Source: JAHJDS01 sp964569795
Lineage (GTDB): Bacteria; Desulfobacterota; Desulfarculia; Desulfarculales; JAHJDS01
Reading direction: 5' to 3'
Assembly (NCBI GenBank): GCA_964569795.1
Contig: CAZMVB010000001.1
Span: 186,001-250,000 of the forward strand
Length of the DNA stretch: 64,000 nucleotides
The notes below the pieces were generated by a model. It did not search any database and was not told the origin of the DNA. It saw only the letters and a list, made by a program, of their open reading frames with translations. The stretch's first letter is position 1, and every line of letters begins with the position of its first letter. The position numbers were made by a program, and so were the translations under genes. Of the stretch, positions 16,762 through 27,890 are shown piece by piece.

Positions 16762-17007
16762 ATGTCAGTGATTAGAAAGACAATTTCAGTGCCGGATGAC
16801 TTGGTCGCCGAGGCAGACTCGATCAGAAAATCAGCCGGGCAGAGCTTCAGCCGCTTCGCCCTGGAGGCGATCAGGGAAAAAGTGGACCGGGAGACGAAAC
16901 GGAAGCTTGAGGAGGATATCGCACTGGCGGCCCGGGAGTACAGAAATAATCCAGGTTTCCGGGAGGAAATGGCGTTGTGGGATACGACCGTCGGGGACGG
17001 AATGTGA
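16762..17007 (+). CDS. Ribbon-helix-helix antitoxin, MazE/CopG type
   Basis: An 81-residue protein starting MSVIRKTISVPDDLVAEAD. The RKTISVP strand and following two helices form the ribbon-helix-helix DNA-binding fold, and the acidic/hydrophobic C-terminus (FREEMALWDTT) is the part expected to wrap around the toxin. The start at 16762 is preferred over an in-frame TTG at 16747 because TGGAG lies at the correct distance. It ends 10 nt before the toxin gene. Probable role: neutralise the toxin and autorepress the promoter. Confidence 0.75.
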   Translation: MSVIRKTISVPDDLVAEADSIRKSAGQSFSRFALEAIREKVDRETKRKLEEDIALAAREYRNNPGFREEMALWDTTVGDGM

Positions 17008-17017
17008 GGAAGGAAAG

Positions 17018-17350
17018 ATGAATCGAGGTGATGTGGTTTGGGTTGATTTGGATATTCAGTACGGCCGGGAGGTCAAAAAGACCAGACCGGCCATTATCGT
17101 CTCTGAAGACCTGTTCAATAACGATCCTGACTACCCCTTTTTCATCCTGGTCCCCCTGACCAGCACCCTCAAGAGACAGACCGGATTCTGGGCCAGGGTT
17201 CGTGGCCCCCGGGGTACCTGGAACACGGCCCTGTGCGATCAGGTCAAGTCCGTTGACCGGGGGCGTGTAGTTCGGGAAACCAAAGGAAAATTGTCGGACG
17301 GGGATATGGAGGCCGTGGACGCCGGCCTGCGGGTGGTCCTGGGTCTCTAG
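17018..17350 (+). CDS. MazF/PemK-family toxin endoribonuclease
   Basis: A 110-residue protein beginning MNRGDVVWVDLD, the N-terminal beta-strand of the MazF/PemK fold, with the conserved RPAIIVS segment, the FFILVPLTS strand, and CDQVKSVDRGR near the C-terminus. These toxins cut mRNA at short sequence motifs. GAGGAAGGAAAG overlaps the antitoxin stop and supports the ATG at 17018. Lower GC than the neighbours and an isolated two-gene layout suggest acquisition by transfer. It ends 6 nt from the convergent MogA-type gene. Confidence 0.8.
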   Translation: MNRGDVVWVDLDIQYGREVKKTRPAIIVSEDLFNNDPDYPFFILVPLTSTLKRQTGFWARVRGPRGTWNTALCDQVKSVDRGRVVRETKGKLSDGDMEAVDAGLRVVLGL

Positions 17351-17356
17351 CTGTGT

Positions 17357-17857
17357 TCAGGTGCCGCAGTCGGTGGGATCGCCGGCCAGCTTGTCCAGGG
17401 CGTGGGGCAGGGCGGGCAGGATGGCTTCCAGGCTCTGGGTCGCCCCTTTCTTACTGCCGGGCAGATTGACGATCAGGGTTTTTCGTCGGGTGACGGCCAG
17501 GCCCCGGGACAGGGCGGCGTGGGGGGTGTGTTTCAGGCCGGCGGCCCGGATGGCCTCGGCCAGGCCGGGGACCTCCAGGTGGGCCGCATCAAAGGTGGCC
17601 TCAGGGGTGACGTCCGAGGGGGACAGCCCGGTGCCGCCGGCGGTCAGGATGAGTCTGACCCCCTGGCGGTCGGCCAGGTCCACCAGGGCGGCGGTGATGG
17701 CCGCCCGGTCGTCGGGCAAGACCCTGATCTCGCCGACGTCGAAGCCGGCCGCCCGGAGCATCTCGGCCACGGCCGGCCCGGCGGTGTCCTCCCGCTGGCC
17801 AACGGCCCCCTTGGTGGAGATGGTCAGCACCGCCGCGGTCGTTCCGGTCCGAGCCCC
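17357..17857 (-). CDS. MogA/MoaB-family molybdopterin biosynthesis protein
   Basis: A 166-residue protein with the family's molybdopterin-binding signature: TAGGTGLSPSDVTPEAT at about residues 70-86 and VNLPGSKKGATQSLEAILP near the end. MogA adenylates molybdopterin before molybdenum insertion; MoaB relatives are similar and cannot be separated here. The ATG at 17857 is preceded by GGGAGG at good spacing; an in-frame ATG at 17890 overlaps the upstream stop (ATGA), so a longer, coupled product with 11 extra residues is possible. Confidence 0.8.
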   Translation of the reverse strand, partial: GARTGTTAAVLTISTKGAVGQREDTAGPAVAEMLRAAGFDVGEIRVLPDDRAAITAALVDLADRQGVRLILTAGGTGLSPSDVTPEATFDAAHLEVPGLAEAIRAAGLKHTPHAALSRGLAVTRRKTLIVNLPGSKKGATQSLEAILPALPHALDKLAGDPTDCGT

Positions 17858-17886
17858 CATGTCGTTTTCGCCTCCCAATTCGGTGG

Positions 17887-18363
17887 TCATTCCCTCAATT
17901 TCTTACCCATAACAGCGACTTGGTACTTCGCCAATAACTCCGGGTCTTCAATTGAGCCGTGATGGTGTACCTGTTTCCAGTGACCATCGATTTTTTGGAA
18001 GATTCGGCTGGTGCGAATTGCGAGTGTTATCTCTTCTTCACCAAGGCGGAAGTAGCCTCGCTCCCTGCCCACTGCATAGAACATCTCTGCTGTCTCGTGG
18101 ATAGTGTAATCGAAAAATTCGACATACACCTCGGCCGGCCCATTGAAAATACGCCCATAAACGGATTGAATTTCGGCCCAGCCGCGCTTGATGCCTCCCA
18201 GAGGATTGTCCATGGCAATGTCGTCGGACTGTGCCCAGTTCTCGGACATCATTTGCATGTCGCCTGAATTGAAGGCGCAATAGAACTGAACCAGGGCCTG
18301 ATATGGTGAAGCTAATTGCCCTTGATCTTCCTTGCCGGTGATTGCCTGTTGAACCGGGATCAT
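17887..18363 (-). CDS. SnoaL-like (NTF2-fold) protein
   Basis: A 158-residue protein with a SnoaL/DUF4440-like pattern: an N-terminal helix YQALVQFYCAFNSGDMQMM, a FFDYTIHETAEMFYAVGRE strand pair, and a C-terminal IFQKIDGHWKQVHHHGS. Such NTF2 folds are small ligand-binding pockets or isomerase/cyclase-like enzymes; no function can be assigned. Base composition is clearly more AT-rich than the adjacent genes. It directly precedes the MogA-type gene, overlapping its alternative start. GGTGA lies just upstream of the ATG. Confidence 0.6.
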   Translation of the reverse strand: MIPVQQAITGKEDQGQLASPYQALVQFYCAFNSGDMQMMSENWAQSDDIAMDNPLGGIKRGWAEIQSVYGRIFNGPAEVYVEFFDYTIHETAEMFYAVGRERGYFRLGEEEITLAIRTSRIFQKIDGHWKQVHHHGSIEDPELLAKYQVAVMGKKLRE

Positions 18364-18454
18364 TATTTCACCATATATCCCCGACAGAATACGGGGTGGG
18401 CCGAAACGGCCGGAACCGCGCCGGCAAGCGTCCCGATGTGACGGGAACGTCAGG

Positions 18455-20536
18455 CTATGACTCGGCCTCCTCCTGGGCCGCGGCGATGACCTTGTCCTGG
18501 AGGTGGGCCGGGACCTCCTCGTAGTGGTCCAGGTTCATGGTGAACGACCCCCGGCCCCCGGTCATGGAGGTCAGGTCCGGGGCGTACTGGAGGACCTCGG
18601 CCATGGGCACCTGGGCCCGGATGACCTGGTTCTTGCCCTTGGCGTCCACGCCCTGGACGCGGCCCCGCCGGGAGTTGAGGTCGCCCATGATGTCGCCGAC
18701 GTTCTCCTCGGGCACGGTGATGGCCATGTCCATGATCGGCTCGAGCAGGGTGGGCTGGCAGTCGGCCGCGCCCTTCTTGAAGCCGACCGACCCGGCGATC
18801 TTGAAGGCCAGTTCGGACGAATCCACCGGGTGGAAACCGCCGTCGAACAGGGTGACCCGGACGTCCACCACCGGGTAGCCGGCCAGGACCCCGACGGCCA
18901 GGGCCTCGGTGATGCCCTTTTCCACGGCCGGGATGAAATTGCGGGGGATGGCCCCGCCGACGATCTTGTCCACGAACTCGAAGCCTTCGCCCCGGGGCAG
19001 GGGCTCGATCTCGATGGACACGTCGGCGAACTGGCCCCGGCCGCCGCTCTGTTTCTTGTGGCGGTTGGCGATGGAGGTTTTTTTCTTGATTGTCTCGAGA
19101 TAGGGGACCTTGGGGGTCAGGAGTTCCACGTCCACGCCGAACTTGCGCTTGGCCTTTTCGATGGTCGCCTCGAGGTGGACCTGGCCCATGCCCGACAGCA
19201 GGATTTCCTTGGTCTGCTCGTCGCGGGTCAGGCGCAGGGTCGGGTCTTCCTCGGCGATGCGGGTGACGGCCGCGAAGACCTTTTCCTCCTCGCCCTTTTT
19301 CTTGGCGGCGATGGCAAAGGACATGATCGGCGGCAGGGGCTCGGGGGCGGTGAACAGGACCTTGGCCTTGTCCGCGGCCAGGGTGTCCCCGGTGACGGTC
19401 TCCTTGAGCTTGGGAATGGCCACCACCTCGCCCGGCCCGGCCGTCTTGACCGCCGTCTGATTCTTGCCCTCGACCCGGAGGATCTGCCCGAATTTTTCTC
19501 GAGCGTCCCGGGTGACGTTGTAGGCCCCGGCGTCGGCGTCCAGGGTCCCGCTGAAGACCCGGAGCAGTGACAGGCGGCCGGCGTAGGGGTCGGCCACGGT
19601 CTTGAACACCAGGGCGGTCAGGGGGGCGCTCTCGTCGGGGGCGACCTCGGTCGGCTCGCCCGAGGCCGCGTCCGCGGCCTGCCGGGGGCCGCGGTCCAGG
19701 GGCGAGGGCAGGACGTCGTTGATCAGGTCCATGAGCGGCCCGATGCCCATGTTGTTCACGGCCGAACCGCAGATGACCGGCACGAAGATGCCCTCGAGAA
19801 TTCCCTTTTTCAGGGCCCCGGCCAGTTCCTGGTCGGAAAGTTCCTCGCCCTCGAGGTATTTCTCGACCAGGGCGTCGTCGGCCTCGGCCAGGGTCTCGAT
19901 CATGGACTCGCGGCGCTCGTCCACGGCGTCGGCCATGTCGGCCGGGACCTCGCCCCGGGTGACCTTGCCCGAGCCGTCGGCCGGGTAGGTCAGGGCCCGG
20001 CGGCCGAGCAGATCGACCACCCCGGTAAAGGACTCGGCCGCGCCGATGGGCAGTTGGAGGGGCACCGGCCTGGTTTCCAGGGATTGCTCGATGTCCTTGA
20101 GGGCGGCCTCGAAGTCGGCCCGCTCCCGGTCCATCTTGTTGATGAAGATCAGGCGCGGCAGTCCGAATTCCTCGGCAAAGGCCCAGGCCTTTTCGGTCTG
20201 GACCTTGACCTGGTCCACGGCGTCGATGACGACCACGGCCGCGTCGGCCACCTGGGCGGCGGCCTTGGTGTCGGACATGAAGTTGTCGTCGCCCGGGGTG
20301 TCCATGATGAACACCCGGGTCTTCTTGTACTCGTAGTTGTGGAGGGACGTGGAGATCGAGGTGTGTCGCTTTATTTCCTCGGGCTCGAAGTCCATGGCCG
20401 TGTTGCCGTCATCGACCTTGCCCAGGCGGTCGATGGCCTTGGCGTTGAACAGGACGGCCTCGCAGAGGGAAGTCTGGCCCGCGCCGGAGCCGGCCAGGAA
20501 AACGACACAGCGCGTCGCACCCACGTTGTCACTCAT
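18455..20536 (-). CDS. Elongation factor G-like translational GTPase (FusA-like paralogue) with altered P-loop
   Basis: A 693-residue protein with the full EF-G layout: G domain, domain II, and C-terminal domains (RGRVQGVDAKGKNQVIRAQVPMAEV is typical of domain V; shown here only by its position near residues 620-650). G3 is DTPGDD and G4 is NKMD, but the P-loop reads AGSGAGQTS, so the usual lysine before the Thr is glutamine. The start at 20536 (MSDNVGATRC) is chosen over an in-frame upstream codon because AGGGTGA precedes it. It belongs with the EF-G-like group whose members may not catalyse translocation. GTP binding may be weak or lost. Single gene with its own promoter. Confidence 0.8.
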   Translation of the reverse strand: MSDNVGATRCVVFLAGSGAGQTSLCEAVLFNAKAIDRLGKVDDGNTAMDFEPEEIKRHTSISTSLHNYEYKKTRVFIMDTPGDDNFMSDTKAAAQVADAAVVVIDAVDQVKVQTEKAWAFAEEFGLPRLIFINKMDRERADFEAALKDIEQSLETRPVPLQLPIGAAESFTGVVDLLGRRALTYPADGSGKVTRGEVPADMADAVDERRESMIETLAEADDALVEKYLEGEELSDQELAGALKKGILEGIFVPVICGSAVNNMGIGPLMDLINDVLPSPLDRGPRQAADAASGEPTEVAPDESAPLTALVFKTVADPYAGRLSLLRVFSGTLDADAGAYNVTRDAREKFGQILRVEGKNQTAVKTAGPGEVVAIPKLKETVTGDTLAADKAKVLFTAPEPLPPIMSFAIAAKKKGEEEKVFAAVTRIAEEDPTLRLTRDEQTKEILLSGMGQVHLEATIEKAKRKFGVDVELLTPKVPYLETIKKKTSIANRHKKQSGGRGQFADVSIEIEPLPRGEGFEFVDKIVGGAIPRNFIPAVEKGITEALAVGVLAGYPVVDVRVTLFDGGFHPVDSSELAFKIAGSVGFKKGAADCQPTLLEPIMDMAITVPEENVGDIMGDLNSRRGRVQGVDAKGKNQVIRAQVPMAEVLQYAPDLTSMTGGRGSFTMNLDHYEEVPAHLQDKVIAAAQEEAES

Positions 20537-20596
20537 GTGTTCACCCTTTTGGTCTGGAGCAGTGGAACCGGGTCCATGCTTGAGAATAATCTTGAA

Positions 20597-20625
20597 TTTG
20601 TAGCCGGAAGGCCGAGTCAAGTCAA
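20597..20625 (-). promoter_or_regulatory. Sigma-70-like promoter for the EF-G-like gene
   Basis: On the minus strand, TTGACT (20625-20620), 17-nt spacer, TACAAA (20602-20597), giving a leader of about 55 nt before the ATG at 20536. A second TTGACT copy overlaps it 5 nt downstream. Confidence 0.45.
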
Positions 20626-20666
20626 GAGTTTTTCCCGGTCAGTGGCGCGGATCGGTCCGGAATCGC

Positions 20667-20688
20667 GGCCCCGCCGGGGGCTTTTTTT
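20667..20688 (+). terminator. Plus-strand terminator-like hairpin without an obvious upstream gene
   Basis: GCCCC (20668-20672) pairs with GGGGC (20677-20681) with a 4-nt loop, followed by seven T (20682-20688). The only gene to its left is on the other strand, so on the plus strand it would end an antisense or read-through transcript. Confidence 0.4.
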
Positions 20689-20689
20689 A

Positions 20690-20717
20690 TTGATTTGTTA
20701 TTGAGCTGTGTTATGTA
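20690..20717 (+). promoter_or_regulatory. Possible promoter for xerC-hslVU
   Basis: TTGATT (20690-20695), 16-nt spacer, TATGTA (20712-20717), immediately after the plus-strand hairpin and about 90 nt before xerC. Spacing is one short of ideal. Confidence 0.35.
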
Positions 20718-20807
20718 TATACCTTCATCAAAACGGGTCGGTCCGGGGACCAGAACGGCGCCCGGGGCCGGGTCGGGCCGATCCCGGATTGATGACGGGG
20801 AGAGGGT

Positions 20808-21740
20808 TTGGACTCGCTCTCGGACTGGATCGAGCGTTTTTTGTCACACCTCCGGGCGGTGGCCTCGGCCGCGGACAATACCCTGGTGGCCTATCGCCGC
20901 GATCTGGAGGATTTCGTCCGGTTCGCGGCCCAGGGCCGCGAAGGCCGGGCAATCGATCCCCGGGAGGTGGGACCGGCCGACATACGGGCCTGGCTGGGAT
21001 CGCGGCCGGCGGCCAAGGCCAGCCGGGCCCGCCGTCTGGCGGCCCTGAGGTCATTTTTCCGGTACCTGGTCCGGCAGGGGGCCCTTACGGCCAATCCGGC
21101 CGCCCTGGTGGACGCTCCCCGGACGGACAAGAAGGCCCCGGCCTTCCTGACGGTGGACGAGATGTTCCACCTGCTCGAGACCCTGGACTCGGGCACGGTG
21201 TTGGGCCTGAGGGATCGGGCCCTGTTGGAGTTGCTGTATTCATCGGGGTTGCGGCGGGCCGAACTGTGCGGGTTGAACCTGGTGGACCTGGATTTGACCG
21301 CCAAGACGGTCCGGGTCCTGGGCAAGGGGGGCAAGGAGCGCCTGGTCCCGGTCGGGTCGCGGGCCGTGACAGCCGCCCGGGCCTATCTCGCCCGCCGCGG
21401 GGAGTTGCTGGCCGTCAAGACCGGCCGGCCCCAGGACCCCCGGGCCGTGTTCCTGAACCGGTTCGGCGGGCGGCTGACCGGGAGGAGCGTGGCCCGGATC
21501 CTGGACAAGACCATCCAGGCCTGCGCCCTGGCCCGGCGGGTCAGCCCCCACGCCCTGCGGCACAGTTTCGCCACCCACCTGTTGGGCGGCGGGGCGGACG
21601 TGAGGTCGATCCAGGAGATGCTGGGTCACGCCTCCCTGTCCACCACCCAGAAGTACACCCATCTGGGGATCGAGAAACTGATGGAGGTTTACGATCGGGC
21701 CCATCCCCGGGCCGGGGCCGGATCCAAAGAGGACACATGA
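20808..21740 (+). CDS. xerC: Tyrosine recombinase XerC
   Basis: A 310-residue site-specific recombinase. The N-terminal SAM-like DNA-binding domain spans about residues 1-90. The catalytic domain has the Arg in SGLRRAELCGL, the HALRHSFATHLL box with His and Arg, and the LGHASLSTTQKYTHLG box with the second His and nucleophile Tyr. It resolves chromosome dimers at dif with XerD. TTG start with GGGGAGAGG just upstream. The xerC-hslV-hslU order is conserved in many bacteria, which supports XerC over other integrases; stop and next start overlap (ATGA). Confidence 0.9.
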   Translation: MDSLSDWIERFLSHLRAVASAADNTLVAYRRDLEDFVRFAAQGREGRAIDPREVGPADIRAWLGSRPAAKASRARRLAALRSFFRYLVRQGALTANPAALVDAPRTDKKAPAFLTVDEMFHLLETLDSGTVLGLRDRALLELLYSSGLRRAELCGLNLVDLDLTAKTVRVLGKGGKERLVPVGSRAVTAARAYLARRGELLAVKTGRPQDPRAVFLNRFGGRLTGRSVARILDKTIQACALARRVSPHALRHSFATHLLGGGADVRSIQEMLGHASLSTTQKYTHLGIEKLMEVYDRAHPRAGAGSKEDT

Positions 21741-22266
21741 ACTTCAGGAGCACGACCATACTGACCGTCCGCCACCGGGACCAGGTGGTTCTGGCCGGGG
21801 ACGGCCAGGTGACCATGGGCGAGACCATCGTCAAGGCCGGGGCCCGCAAGGTGCGGCGGATGTACCAGGGCAAGGTCCTGGCCGGTTTCGCCGGGGCCTC
21901 GGCCGACGCCATGACCCTGTTCGACCGGCTCGAGGGCAAGCTGGACCAGTACAAGGGCAACCTGACCCGGGCCGCGGTCGAACTGGCCAAGGACTGGCGC
22001 ACGGACAAGATCCTGCGGCGGCTGGAGGCCCTGCTGCTGGCCGTGGACCGGGACCACACCCTGATCATCTCGGGGACCGGCGACGTCATCGAGCCGGACC
22101 TGGGTGTGGCCGCCATCGGCTCGGGCGGACCCTACGCCCTGGCCGCGGCCCGGGCCCTGATGGAGCATTCCGACCTGGACGCGGAGCGGATCGCGCGGGA
22201 GGCCATGGCCATCACCGCCGACATCTGCATCTACACCAACGACCAGGTCGCGATAGAGGTATTGTA

Positions 22267-22267
<1 letters not shown>
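21737..22267 (+). CDS. hslV: ATP-dependent protease subunit HslV
   Basis: A 176-residue proteasome-like peptidase. After removal of about five residues the protein would begin with the catalytic Thr of TTILTVRH. GGDGQVT-type (AGDGQVTMGETIVK) and the GSGGPYALAAARAL region are conserved. HslV dodecamers degrade proteins unfolded by HslU. The ATG overlaps the xerC stop, and the stop TAA overlaps the hslU ATG by one base, indicating coupled translation. Heat-shock control by the RpoH encoded nearby is expected but not visible. Confidence 0.95.
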
Positions 22268-23643
<1,376 letters not shown>

Positions 23644-23692
23644 GCCGCCGGCCGAATCCGGCCAGGCCTACCCAGACGCGGGTTTTACGGCC

Positions 23693-24574
23693 ATGGAAGA
23701 CAAGTTGCTGCGCGCCCAGGTGCTGATGGAGGCCCTGCCGTACTTCAAGCGGTTTTTCGGCCGGACGGTGGTCATCAAGTACGGCGGCCACGCCATGGTG
23801 GACGAGCACCTCAAAAATGTGTTCGCCCAGAACATGGTCCTCCTGAAATTCGTGGGCATCAACCCGGTCATCGTCCACGGCGGCGGGCCCCAGATCGCCC
23901 AGCTTTTAGGGCGGATGGGCATCGAAACGCAGTTCGTGGACGGGATGCGGGTCACCTCGGGCGAGGTGATGGACGTGGTCGAGATGGTCCTGGTGGGACA
24001 GGTCAACAAGGAGATCGTCGGCCTGATCAATCATCACGGCGGCCGGGCGGTGGGCCTGTCAGGCAAGGACGGCAATCTGATCAAGGCCCGCAAGCTGGGG
24101 ATCACCCGGCAGGCGCCCGGCTCGGACGTGCCCGAGATCGTCGATATCGGCCAGGTGGGCCAGGTCGAGGCCATCTCGCCCGAGGTAATTTCGACCCTGG
24201 AGGCCAAGGGATTCATCCCGATCATCGCCCCGGTCGGGGTCGGGGCCATGGGCGAGACCTACAACATCAACGCCGATCTGGTGGCCGGCGAGGTGGCCGC
24301 CGCCCTGGGCGCGGTCAAGCTAGTGCTGCTGACCGACACCCCGGGCGTCCTGGACCGGACCGGCCAACTGGTGCCGACCGTGACCGGGGATCAGGTCGAG
24401 GACTTGGTGGCCGACGGGACCATCGGCGGGGGGATGATCCCCAAGGTGCGGTGCTGCGCCCGGGCCGTGGCCGGCGGAGTGGCCAAGGCCCACATCATCG
24501 ACGGCCGGGTGCCCAACGCGGTTCTGCTCGAGATCTTCACCGACTCGGGCGTGGGCACCGAGATCGTGAGGTAA
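23693..24574 (+). CDS. argB: Acetylglutamate kinase
   Basis: A 293-residue amino-acid kinase that phosphorylates N-acetylglutamate, the second step of arginine synthesis. Conserved motifs: VIKYGGHAM near residue 28, the HGGGPQI glycine loop, and the NINADLVAGEVAAAL metal/ATP segment. The N-terminal helix before the kinase core is the element that in arginine-sensitive enzymes allows hexamer formation, so feedback inhibition is possible. It heads a five-gene arg cluster. The ribosome site is weak. Confidence 0.95.
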   Translation: MEDKLLRAQVLMEALPYFKRFFGRTVVIKYGGHAMVDEHLKNVFAQNMVLLKFVGINPVIVHGGGPQIAQLLGRMGIETQFVDGMRVTSGEVMDVVEMVLVGQVNKEIVGLINHHGGRAVGLSGKDGNLIKARKLGITRQAPGSDVPEIVDIGQVGQVEAISPEVISTLEAKGFIPIIAPVGVGAMGETYNINADLVAGEVAAALGAVKLVLLTDTPGVLDRTGQLVPTVTGDQVEDLVADGTIGGGMIPKVRCCARAVAGGVAKAHIIDGRVPNAVLLEIFTDSGVGTEIVR

Positions 24575-24580
24575 GCATAA

Positions 24581-25755
24581 GTGAGCGAGACCATGGCCCG
24601 GATCGACAAGGTGGTCATGCAGACCTACGGCCGGAGCCCGGTGGTGCTGGTTGCGGGCGAGGGTTGCCTGGTCTGGGACGAGGACGGCCGCGAGTATCTC
24701 GACTTCGTGGCCGGGATAGCCGTCTGCGCCCTGGGCCACGCCCATCCCAAGCTGGTGGCGGCGGTCTGCGAGCAGATGGGACGGCTGACCCACGTCAGCA
24801 ACCTGTACTACACCGAGCCCCAGCTCCGGGTGGCCGAAAAGCTGGTCGCCAACTCGTTCGGGGACCGGGTGTTTTTCTGCAACTCGGGGGCCGAGGCCAA
24901 CGAGGGGGCCATCAAGCTGGCCCGGGCCTATGCCAAGCACACGGGCCGCCCCGGGGCCTATCACGTCATCTGCGCCGAGAAGTCCTTTCACGGCCGGACC
25001 CTGGCCACCCTGACCGCCACCGGTCAGGACAAGGTCAAGAAGGGGTTCGAGCCGGTGGTGGACGGTTTTCGGCACGTGCCCTACGGCGATCTGGCGGCCA
25101 TGGACCAGGCGATGGACGACGCCGTGGCCGCGGTCCTGGTCGAGCCGGTGCTGGGCGAGGGCGGGGTGATCGTCCCGCCGGACGACTACCTGCCCGGGCT
25201 GCGCCAGATGTGCGATGAGCGCGGGGCCCTGCTCATGTTCGACGAGATCCAGACCGGCCTGGGCCGGACGGGCAGGCTCTGGGGACACGAGCACTGGCCC
25301 GTGAAGCCGGACGTGATGACCCTGGCCAAGGGCCTGGCCGGCGGACTGCCCATGGGGGCCGTGGTGGCCACCGAGGCGGCGGCCGCGGCTCTTTCGCCCG
25401 GCATGCACGCCACCACCTTCGGCGCCGGACCGGTGGTCTGCGCCGCGGCGGCGGTGGTCCTGGAGGAGCTGATCGACCACGGCCTCACGGCCCACGCCGC
25501 GGACATGGGGCAACACCTGCGCCGGGGCCTCGAGGGGCTCAAGGAGCGTCATCCGGATCGGATCAAGGCCGTCCGGGGCCTGGGTCTGCTGGCCGCGGTC
25601 GAACTGGACGGACCCGGGGCCGAGGTGGTCCAGGCCCTGCTGGGCCGGGGTTTTCTGGTCAACTGCATCCAGGACAACGTCCTGCGGTTCATGCCGCCCC
25701 TGGTGGTCGAGCCGGACCAGCTCGAGGCCGTGATCCAGGCGGTGGACGACGAGCT

Positions 25756-25759
<4 letters not shown>
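24581..25759 (+). CDS. argD: Acetylornithine aminotransferase
   Basis: A 392-residue class-III PLP aminotransferase. Hallmarks: FVAGIAVCALGHAHP at the start, NSGAEANEGAIKLAR, FDEIQTGLGRTG with the PLP Asp, and TLAKGLAGGLPMGA with the Schiff-base Lys near residue 250. It converts N-acetylglutamate semialdehyde to N-acetylornithine and may also serve in diaminopimelate synthesis in some species, though dapL is present here. GTG start with GTGAGG upstream, 6 nt after argB. Confidence 0.95.
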
Positions 25760-26681
<922 letters not shown>

Positions 26682-26682
<1 letters not shown>

Positions 26683-27890
26683 TGAACAAGATCGTGCTGG
26701 CCTACTCCGGGGGACTGGACACCTCGGTCATCCTGAAGTGGCTGATCGAGACCTATCAGACCGAGGTCATCGCCTTTGCCGCCGACCTAGGGCAGGGCGA
26801 GGAGCTGGGCGGCGTCGAGGCCAAGGCCCTGGCCACGGGCGCGTCCAAGGTCTTCATCGACGACCGGCGCGACGAGTTCGTCCGGGACTACGTCTTCCCG
26901 GCCTTCCGCGGTGCGGCCGTTTACGAGGGGACGTACCTGCTGGGCACCTCCCTGGCCCGGCCGCTCATCGCCCAGCGGCAGGTCGAGATCGCCGAGGCCG
27001 AAGGGGCCGAGGCGGTCAGTCACGGGGCCACGGGCAAGGGCAACGACCAGGTCCGCTTCGAGCTGGCCTTTCAGGCCCTGGCCCCCCACCTCAAGATCAT
27101 CGCCCCCTGGCGGGAATGGAAATTAAATTCCCGGGAGTCCCTGATCGCCTATGCCCAAAAAAACGGCATCCCGGTCCCGGTGACCAAGGCCAAGCCCTAC
27201 AGCTCGGACCGCAACCTGCTCCACATCTCCTTCGAGGGCGGCATTCTGGAGGACCCCTGGGCCGAGCCGCCCGAGGACATGTACGTCCTGAGCGTCTCGC
27301 CCGAAAAGGCGCCCGACCGGCCGACCTATGTCGAGCTTGAATTTGACAGAGGGACGCTTACAGGCCTCGATGGACAGACAATGGGACCGGCGGCGCTGTT
27401 GGGCCGGCTGAACGATCTTGGCGGTCAGAACGGCATCGGCCGGGTGGACATGGTCGAGAACCGTTACGTGGGCATGAAGAGCCGGGGGGTCTATGAGACC
27501 CCGGGCGGGACCATCCTCCGGACGGCCCTTCGGGCGCTCGAGTCGATCACCATGGACCGGGAGGTGATGCACCTCCGCGACTCGCTGGTGCCCCGCTACG
27601 CCGAGATGCTCTATTACGGCTACTGGTTCTCGCCCGAGCGGGAACTGCTTCAACAGTTCATGGACCAGGCCCAGGCCCGGACCACGGGCCTGGCCCGGCT
27701 CAAGCTCTACAAGGGCAACTGCGACGTGGTCGGCCGCAAATCGGAACAATCGCTCTACGACGACAGCTTCGCCACCTTCGAGGCGGACACGGTCTATGAC
27801 CAGGCCGACGCCACCGGGTTCATCCGGCTGAGCGGCCTGCGACTGAAGATCAGGCGGCTCCTTGAACTTCAGCAAAAGGCAAGGGACTGA
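26682..27890 (+). CDS. argG: Argininosuccinate synthase
   Basis: A 402-residue ATP-dependent ligase of normal length. The N-terminal AYSGGLDTSVI is the PP-motif that binds ATP. The SHGATGKGNDQVRFEL segment is fully conserved. The start at 26682 (MNKIVLAYSGG) is chosen because GGAGG at 26671-26675 is at ideal distance; longer in-frame starts would overlap argF further. It shares its first base with the end of the argF stop. It joins citrulline and aspartate. Confidence 0.95.

Noticed and set aside
17959..18267. 102-codon plus-strand frame opposite the SnoaL-like gene
   Set aside because: Product has no recognisable motif, and the minus-strand frame fits the SnoaL pattern with a ribosome site.
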